From Verrucomicrobiia bacterium (GTDB lineage: Bacteria; Verrucomicrobiota; Verrucomicrobiia; Limisphaerales; JAUIHU01): 6,761 bases of DNA. Shown here piece by piece: positions 1 through 3,827 of this stretch. The stretch lies in NCBI GenBank assembly GCA_030432175.1, contig JAUIHU010000244.1, forward strand, positions 1 to 6,761. Reading direction: 5' to 3'. The position numbers were made by a program, and so were the translations under genes. The notes under the pieces were generated by a model. That model saw only the letters and a list, made by a program, of their open reading frames with translations, searched no databases and was not told the origin of the DNA. The stretch's first letter is position 1. Each line of letters begins with the position of its first letter.

Positions 1-1088
1 ATTCCGACTATAGAGGAATCTTTCTCGCAAAGACGTACCATGGTATTTCCAAAAACCTCCTGATAGGCCGGAGGCGTTGGCGTGGCTGCGGGCTTTGCCG
101 GTGGCTTATCTCCAGATTCTATGACATAAGGACCGGTGCCGTGGAATTTTTCAGGGTGATCCAGAGCCGCTTTGTATCCTCTTCCTTTTTGGGTCAAGAC
201 ATGAAGCACAACAGGGCCTTCACAGGTCTTGGCGTATTCGAGAGAACTGATCAGTAAGGGAAGATTGTGCCCATCAATCGGTCCTAGGTAGCGCAGGCCC
301 ATTTCTTCAAAAATCAGACTGCTGCCGTAACCTCCACGACCATCAGAAGATTCGTCCTGAGGATTCTGGGTCAAACTGACTCCTGTAACGGCGCCTTTCA
401 ATGCTTCTTCAGCTTTATGGCCGAGTTTGATCGCCAAATCTCCTTTAGGGATACGTTTCAACCACTTTTGGAAATCTTTCTGGAGTCGGTTGTAGGAAGG
501 ATTGGTGATGATTTTGTTTAAGTAGGAGGCAATCGCTCCGACATTCTTGGCGATACTCCACTCATTATCATTGAGAATCCCAATGAATTTCTTGGTGGAG
601 TGCGAAATATTGTTCAACGCTTCAAAAGAAATACCATTGGTCAGCGCAGCGTCTCCAAAAATGGCAACGACATTTTCGTCAGTTCCCTTTTTATCTCGGG
701 CCGCCGCCATTCCCAGCGCCGCTGAAAGAGCTGTTCCAGCATGTCCAGCTCCGTAGCAATCATGCTCACTTTCAGATCGAAGAGCAAAGCCATTCAATCC
801 GTCTGTTGTGCGGATGGTGCCAAATCTCTCTTTCCTGCCTGTCAGCAATTTATGAACATAACACTGATGGCTTACATCCCAGACAAACTTATCTTTGGGT
901 GTAGAAAACACCGCATGCAGCGCCAAAGTTAATTCAACCACACCCAGATTGGGCCCGAGGTGCCCGCCGGTAACGGCCAGTTTAGTAATCAGCTCTTCCC
1001 GAATCTCCTCCGCTAAAGCTTCCAGTTGGTCCGTATTCAGCTTTTTAATGTGCGCAGGATGATCCACCATGTCCAGGTATCGACTCAT
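1..1088 (-). CDS. dxs: 1-deoxy-D-xylulose-5-phosphate synthase (DXS), N-terminal part, cut by window edge
   Basis: DXS condenses pyruvate and glyceraldehyde 3-phosphate, using thiamine diphosphate (ThDP) and Mg2+, in the first step of the MEP isoprenoid pathway (cytoplasmic). I translated the minus strand from ATG at 1088 (MSRYLDMVDH) to the left edge: 362 codons without a stop, against about 620-640 residues in the family. Visible landmarks are GGHLGPNLGVVELTLALH (41-58, with the conserved His43), WDVSHQCYVHKLLTGR (70-85), the ThDP/Mg motif FGDAALTNG (144-152) closed by LNDN (172-175), YLGPIDGHN and HVLTQKGRGY. The GDG consensus reads GDA here. A glycine/serine-rich stretch (around DGRGGYGSS) sits where the E. 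coli enzyme has a flexible linker. The catalytic Glu and transketolase domains II and III lie outside the window. No Shine-Dalgarno sequence is seen before the ATG. It lies 79 bases after xseB, probably co-transcribed. Identity is very sure. Confidence 0.97.
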   Translation of the reverse strand, partial: MSRYLDMVDHPAHIKKLNTDQLEALAEEIREELITKLAVTGGHLGPNLGVVELTLALHAVFSTPKDKFVWDVSHQCYVHKLLTGRKERFGTIRTTDGLNGFALRSESEHDCYGAGHAGTALSAALGMAAARDKKGTDENVVAIFGDAALTNGISFEALNNISHSTKKFIGILNDNEWSIAKNVGAIASYLNKIITNPSYNRLQKDFQKWLKRIPKGDLAIKLGHKAEEALKGAVTGVSLTQNPQDESSDGRGGYGSSLIFEEMGLRYLGPIDGHNLPLLISSLEYAKTCEGPVVLHVLTQKGRGYKAALDHPEKFHGTGPYVIESGDKPPAKPAATPTPPAYQEVFGNTMVRLCEKDSSIVG

Positions 1089-1167
1089 ATTCAGATTTTC
1101 GATTGTCTTGTGAAATTTTCAAACCTATTTGCCGTATTTCGTAAAAAGTATCTCAGTTTTCAGCAGT

Positions 1168-1434
1168 TCAGGAATCACCAGCTTGTACATCCCCTTCCAG
1201 ATCAAGAGCCTCTAGTCGTTGCTTTTCGAGTTTCTTGATGGTTAGCTCGGCATTCTTAAGCCTTGTCTGGCAAATCTGGTTCAATTTCATTCCCTCTTCA
1301 TAAACACGTATCATTTCATCCAGAGCAAGTTCTTCGGATTCCAGGGATTCCACAATGTTTTCCAGTTTTTCCATCGCCAGCTCAAACGGGACCTGGTCTT
1401 CAGCATTATTCTCGGACTTCTTCACACGTGCCAT
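1168..1434 (-). CDS. xseB: exodeoxyribonuclease VII small subunit
   Basis: Small subunit of exonuclease VII, which binds the catalytic XseA subunit and helps degrade single-stranded DNA in both directions. The 88-residue product from ATG at 1434 fits the family's usual 70-90 residues. It shows the family pattern VPFELAMEKLENIVESLES (15-33), then ALDEMIRVYEEGMKLNQICQ (37-56) and a Lys/Glu-rich helix ending in KKLEKQRLEAL, all predicted helical and coiled coil. An upstream in-frame GTG at 1464 would add a hydrophobic ten-residue extension (MSFCFRLFLF) that the family lacks. I prefer the ATG at 1434, which opens MARVKKSE, although neither start has a strong ribosome binding site. It lies between ispA (75-base gap) and dxs (79-base gap) on the same strand. 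xseA is not in the window. Confidence 0.92.
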   Translation of the reverse strand: MARVKKSENNAEDQVPFELAMEKLENIVESLESEELALDEMIRVYEEGMKLNQICQTRLKNAELTIKKLEKQRLEALDLEGDVQAGDS

Positions 1435-1509
1435 AAAAAGAAACAATCTAAAGCAAAAGCTCACCGGAGTCCAGAGCGCTCGTTAATATCCAGTCGGTTT
1501 ATCGTCCAA

Positions 1510-2412
1510 TTAATAATCACGTTCGAGCAGATAGTGCGCTAAAGCTTTGAGAGACACAGCTTTAGAACCAAACATGCTTAAAGCCTCGTATGCTTCCTGG
1601 GTCAAACTGGATGCCATTTCTCTGGATTTCTCGATGCCCACCAGTGATGGATAAGTAGCTTTGTTCGCGACTTCATCTTTCCCCGCTGTTTTGCCCAATT
1701 TCTCAGATGTTTGCGTGATGTCCAATAAATCATCCACAATTTGGAAAGCCAGACCAACTGATTTCCCGAATTTTGATAGCGCTTCAAGTTCTTCGCTACT
1801 GGCGTCTGCAGCCATCCCTCCCAGTCGAACCGAGCATGTCAGCAGAGCGGAGGTCTTCCTGAGGTGAATATATTCCAAATCCTCCAAACTCACCTCTTGC
1901 CCCTCAGCCTCCAGATCTGCGGCCTGTCCGGCGATCAATTGCAGGGATCCAGACGTTACCGCCAGTTCTTTCACCGCCGTAGCCGCCGTAAAACCTGATG
2001 TCCCTGGCCAATCTGCCAGAATTTCAAATGCCTGAGTCAGCAAAGCATCCCCAGCCAAAACCGCCATGCCCTCTCCATAAACTTTGTGATTCGTCGGTTT
2101 CCCTCTTCGATAATCATCATTATCCATTGCCGGAAGATCATCATGGATCAACGAATAGGTGTGGATCATTTCCACAGCCGCAGCCATTCTCGCGGCGTCT
2201 TCCCATTTACCTCCACATGCCTCTACAGCAGCCAGGCACAAAGCGGGGCGCATTCGTTTTCCGCCCGCAAACAGTGAGTAACGCATGGATTGATGCAACT
2301 TGGCCGGCCGGGTTTGTTCGGAGGGAACCAGCGAATCCATTTGATTCTCTGTGAACTGAACAACGCGTTGAATGTATGTTTCTAAATTAAATGATGACTC
2401 AGTCTCATTCAT
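1510..2412 (-). CDS. ispA: farnesyl diphosphate synthase, short-chain (E)-prenyl transferase
   Basis: Condenses dimethylallyl or geranyl diphosphate with isopentenyl diphosphate, most likely giving C15 farnesyl diphosphate for quinone, undecaprenyl and other isoprenoid synthesis (cytoplasmic). It has 300 residues, normal for the family. Motifs in order: GGKRMRP (50-56, diphosphate binding), first Asp-rich motif DDLPAMD (91-97) followed by RRGKPTNHKVYGE (102-114), GQAADLE (162-168), HLRKTSAL (183-190), FQIVDDLLD (223-231, second Asp-rich motif) and KTAGKD (241-246). The two extra residues in the first Asp-rich motif and Tyr85, five residues before it, match bacterial type II FPP synthases such as E. 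coli IspA. A geranylgeranyl product cannot be excluded from sequence alone. The start is ATG at 2412 (MNETESSF) with no clear Shine-Dalgarno. It is the first gene of the ispA-xseB-dxs group, with a 387-base spacer upstream. Confidence 0.95.
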   Translation of the reverse strand: MNETESSFNLETYIQRVVQFTENQMDSLVPSEQTRPAKLHQSMRYSLFAGGKRMRPALCLAAVEACGGKWEDAARMAAAVEMIHTYSLIHDDLPAMDNDDYRRGKPTNHKVYGEGMAVLAGDALLTQAFEILADWPGTSGFTAATAVKELAVTSGSLQLIAGQAADLEAEGQEVSLEDLEYIHLRKTSALLTCSVRLGGMAADASSEELEALSKFGKSVGLAFQIVDDLLDITQTSEKLGKTAGKDEVANKATYPSLVGIEKSREMASSLTQEAYEALSMFGSKAVSLKALAHYLLERDY

Positions 2413-2434
2413 GCCAATGTGATAATTAAATAAA

Positions 2435-2447
2435 ACAAGATTCTTGT
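2435..2447. repeat. 13-base interrupted palindrome upstream of ispA
   Basis: ACAAGA and TCTTGT are perfect inverted copies around a single central T. The element lies 23-35 bases upstream of the ispA ATG on the minus strand, in AT-rich surroundings, where an operator or a leader hairpin could act. No named regulator is suggested, and a chance palindrome is possible. Confidence 0.35.
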
Positions 2448-2599
2448 GAGGATTCCTGCCCTGCTGTCCTGCATGTCATGGATCGTACCCTACATTATCC
2501 GGAGAATCTGTCTCAGAACATCCGATCTAAAAAATTTGATTGTCTTTAATTGAGGAAACACGCATTTTCTTCCTTCTGGACGCTCACTGAGGACCATTT

Positions 2600-2623
2600 G
2601 ATTTTCGATTGTGCATCGAAATC
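2600..2623. repeat. imperfect hairpin in the ispA-rpoZ spacer
   Basis: GATTTTCGAT (2600-2609) pairs with ATCGAAATC (2615-2623), giving nine base pairs with one bulged T around a five-base loop. No T-run follows on either strand, so it does not look like an intrinsic terminator. It sits mid-spacer and could be a protein-binding site or leader structure; function unknown. Confidence 0.35.
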
Positions 2624-2785
2624 TCCCAGTGATTCAGGATTTACCAACTGTTAAACGCGCCGGAGTAAAGCGGATTCCTGACAAATTGTCAAAGCTCGGC
2701 ATTTGTTGTTTTGGAAAATCATGTTCATTGTCCAAAAAAATGTTTCTGATTACTTCGGTTGGATCCGGTGTCTAACAACTTGATC

Positions 2786-2792
2786 AAGAGGA
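2786..2792 (+). promoter_or_regulatory. ribosome binding site of rpoZ
   Basis: AAGAGGA lies seven bases before the TTG at 2800. It is the clearest Shine-Dalgarno in the window and supports TTG as the rpoZ start, because no in-frame ATG or GTG precedes the conserved MKSELVLKALEKI segment. Confidence 0.7.
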
Positions 2793-2799
2793 TTGCGAA

Positions 2800-3051
2800 T
2801 TGAAAAGTGAACTGGTTTTAAAAGCGTTGGAGAAAATTGTTAATCCCAACGTGCTCGTGAATTTAGTATCTCGTCGCGTGCGGGAATTGAACAATAACAG
2901 CCGACCGTTGATTGACGCTCCTCCCAACATGGGAGTGGCGGACATTGCATTGACCGAGTTGATTGAGGATAAGCTGAAATGGGAGTATTCTGAAAGATCA
3001 CCGGACGCGCCTGTCAAGCGTCGACGTCGACGTCGGTCATCCTCCAAGTAA
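2800..3051 (+). CDS. rpoZ: DNA-directed RNA polymerase omega subunit
   Basis: Omega is the small RNA polymerase subunit that clamps the beta' C-terminus and assists assembly. The 83-residue product, starting at TTG, has the family outline: an N-terminal helix (KSELVLKALEKI), NPNVLVNLVSRRVRELN (15-31), which aligns with the E. coli NRFDLVLVAARRARQM segment, a Pro-rich linker with RPLIDAPP (35-42), then VADIALTELIEDKLKWEY (46-63), equivalent to the conserved IALREIEEG helix. This form resembles verrucomicrobial omega proteins. The C-terminus is unusual: a basic tail KRRRRRR (73-79) then SSSK, encoded by alternating CGT and CGA codons. The gene has a good ribosome binding site and a strong terminator 36 bases after its stop, so it appears to be a single-gene unit. 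Family assignment is fairly sure; omega is short and divergent. Confidence 0.85.
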   Translation: MKSELVLKALEKIVNPNVLVNLVSRRVRELNNNSRPLIDAPPNMGVADIALTELIEDKLKWEYSERSPDAPVKRRRRRRSSSK

Positions 3052-3087
3052 AGGATGTCAGCAGCTTGGCAGCATTTCGTTTTAACG

Positions 3088-3122
3088 AAGGCGATTCAAA
3101 TCTGAATCGCCTTATTTTTTCC
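3088..3122 (+). terminator. intrinsic terminator after rpoZ
   Basis: An 11-base perfect stem (AAGGCGATTCA at 3088-3098 with TGAATCGCCTT at 3103-3113) encloses a four-base loop and is followed at once by TATTTTTT. It ends rpoZ transcription and implies that smpB, starting 59 bases later, has its own promoter or relies on read-through. Confidence 0.93.
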
Positions 3123-3180
3123 GCTGATTCCTCACTCATTTTGGTTTAACTTAGCCTTTAGAAGCGTCTGAAAGATTTGA

Positions 3181-3648
3181 ATGAAAGCCAAAAATGCCAT
3201 TATTTTAAAGAATTCCAAAGCGCGTCGGGATTATGAAATTCTGTCGAAGTATGAGGCTGGTATTGCCCTGAAAGGAACCGAGGTGAAGTCTCTCCGAGAT
3301 GGGAAAGGACAGATCAGTGAGGCTTATGCCAAGATAGAAAATGGGGAGATATTTTTATTAAATGCCCGCATTGATGAATACGCCAACAGTCTCTACTTCA
3401 ACCACGATCCCAAAGCCCCCCGGAAACTGTTGCTGAAAAAAAATGAGATTCGAAAAATAGAGTCTGATGCTGAGGGAAGAGGAATCTCATTGATTCCACT
3501 TAGCCTTTATTGGAAGGAACAAAAAGTGAAGGTCGAATTGGGTGTTTGTCGCGGTAAGGTGGAATATGACAAACGAAGAACGATTCAGGATCGTGAAACA
3601 GAACGCGGCCTGAAACGTGTTATGATGGCACGCGTCAAAGGAAGATGA
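3181..3648 (+). CDS. smpB: SsrA-binding protein SmpB
   Basis: SmpB binds tmRNA and delivers it to stalled ribosomes for trans-translation, filling the empty mRNA channel with its C-terminal tail. The 155 residues match the family length. Recognisable blocks are KNSKARRDYEILSKYEAGI (10-28), ALKGTEVKSLRDGKGQISEA (29-48), IENGEIFLLNARIDEY (52-67), FNHDPKAPRKLLLKKNEI (73-90), ISLIPLSLYWKEQKVKVELG (102-121), and the tail YDKRRTIQDRETERGLKR (129-146). Together these form the OB-fold core and the basic decoding-centre helix. The ATG at 3181 is the natural start; GAAAG six bases upstream is a weak ribosome binding site. The gene follows the rpoZ terminator and converges on the long minus-strand gene. 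The tmRNA gene often found near smpB is not visible in the following 179 bases. Identity is very sure. Confidence 0.98.
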   Translation: MKAKNAIILKNSKARRDYEILSKYEAGIALKGTEVKSLRDGKGQISEAYAKIENGEIFLLNARIDEYANSLYFNHDPKAPRKLLLKKNEIRKIESDAEGRGISLIPLSLYWKEQKVKVELGVCRGKVEYDKRRTIQDRETERGLKRVMMARVKGR

Positions 3649-3699
3649 AGGATGAAGAATTCCTTAAACCTTAAATATCAATAATTTTCCTAGCCCTCT

Positions 3700-3749
3700 G
3701 GGCGGCCCGTATGTAGCAAAGGGAGCTAGCTCTGGTCCTATGGCCGCCC
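3700..3749. repeat. GC-rich inverted repeat enclosing a 10-base palindrome
   Basis: GGGCGGCC (3700-3707) and GGCCGCCC (3742-3749) are perfect inverted copies made only of G and C, 34 bases apart. Between them lies GAGCTAGCTC (3723-3732), itself a perfect palindrome. No T-run follows on either strand, so this is not a standard terminator. It sits in the 179-base gap between convergent smpB and the LamG gene. It could be an RNA structure in the smpB 3' end, a protein-binding site or a remnant of an inserted element; I do not recognise it. Confidence 0.6.
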
Positions 3750-3781
3750 CGTGCACGACAGACCCGTTCTCACACAAAATC

Positions 3782-3817
3782 AAAAAAAAGGTTGGGCGGT
3801 CAATAAACCACCCAACC
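3782..3817 (-). terminator. intrinsic terminator of the LamG-repeat gene
   Basis: On the minus strand GGTTGGGTGG (3817-3808) pairs with CCGCCCAACC (3799-3790), ten positions with one mismatch around an eight-base loop. Eight T residues (3789-3782) follow immediately. It lies 11 bases after the TAA of the long gene. It has no T-run in the plus direction, so it would not stop transcription coming from smpB efficiently. Confidence 0.9.
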
Positions 3818-3827
3818 CCCGTGAATA

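Larger units (their letters stand above)
2413..2799. other. divergent intergenic region between ispA and rpoZ
   Basis: This 387-base gap separates divergently read ispA and rpoZ, so promoters for both should lie here. I see no credible coding frame and no tRNA-like fold. No hexamer pair matches a sigma-70 promoter well. The best plus-strand candidate is TTGTCC at 2728-2733, 17 bases before a weak TACTTC at 2751-2756; on the minus strand there is a GATAAT near 2496 without a good -35 box. Structured elements are an interrupted palindrome at 2435-2447 and a hairpin at 2600-2623, listed separately. An A-run (2734-2740) lies upstream of rpoZ. The region is long for a plain promoter pair, but nothing further can be supported. 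Confidence 0.6.

Noticed and set aside
1435..1464. GTG start at 1464 extending XseB by ten residues
   Set aside because: The extra hydrophobic residues are not typical of the family, and the ATG at 1434 gives the normal length.
1998..2354. Plus-strand 118-codon open frame antisense to ispA
   Set aside because: It lies wholly inside ispA, which has all family motifs on the other strand. The product has no recognisable features.
1096..2612. 13-base sequence GATTTTCGATTGT present near 1096 and again at 2600
   Set aside because: A repeat of this length is not unlikely by chance in a window this size, and the two contexts share nothing else.
2784..3047. Minus-strand 87-codon open frame antisense to rpoZ
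   Set aside because: It overlaps rpoZ almost entirely. Its arginine-rich start is just the complement of the CGT/CGA repeat, and there is no ribosome binding site.
3649..3827. Possible tmRNA (ssrA) gene next to smpB
   Set aside because: No tRNA-like acceptor ends, CCA terminus or tag-peptide frame ending in ALAA-like residues is seen, and the gap is too short for a full tmRNA.
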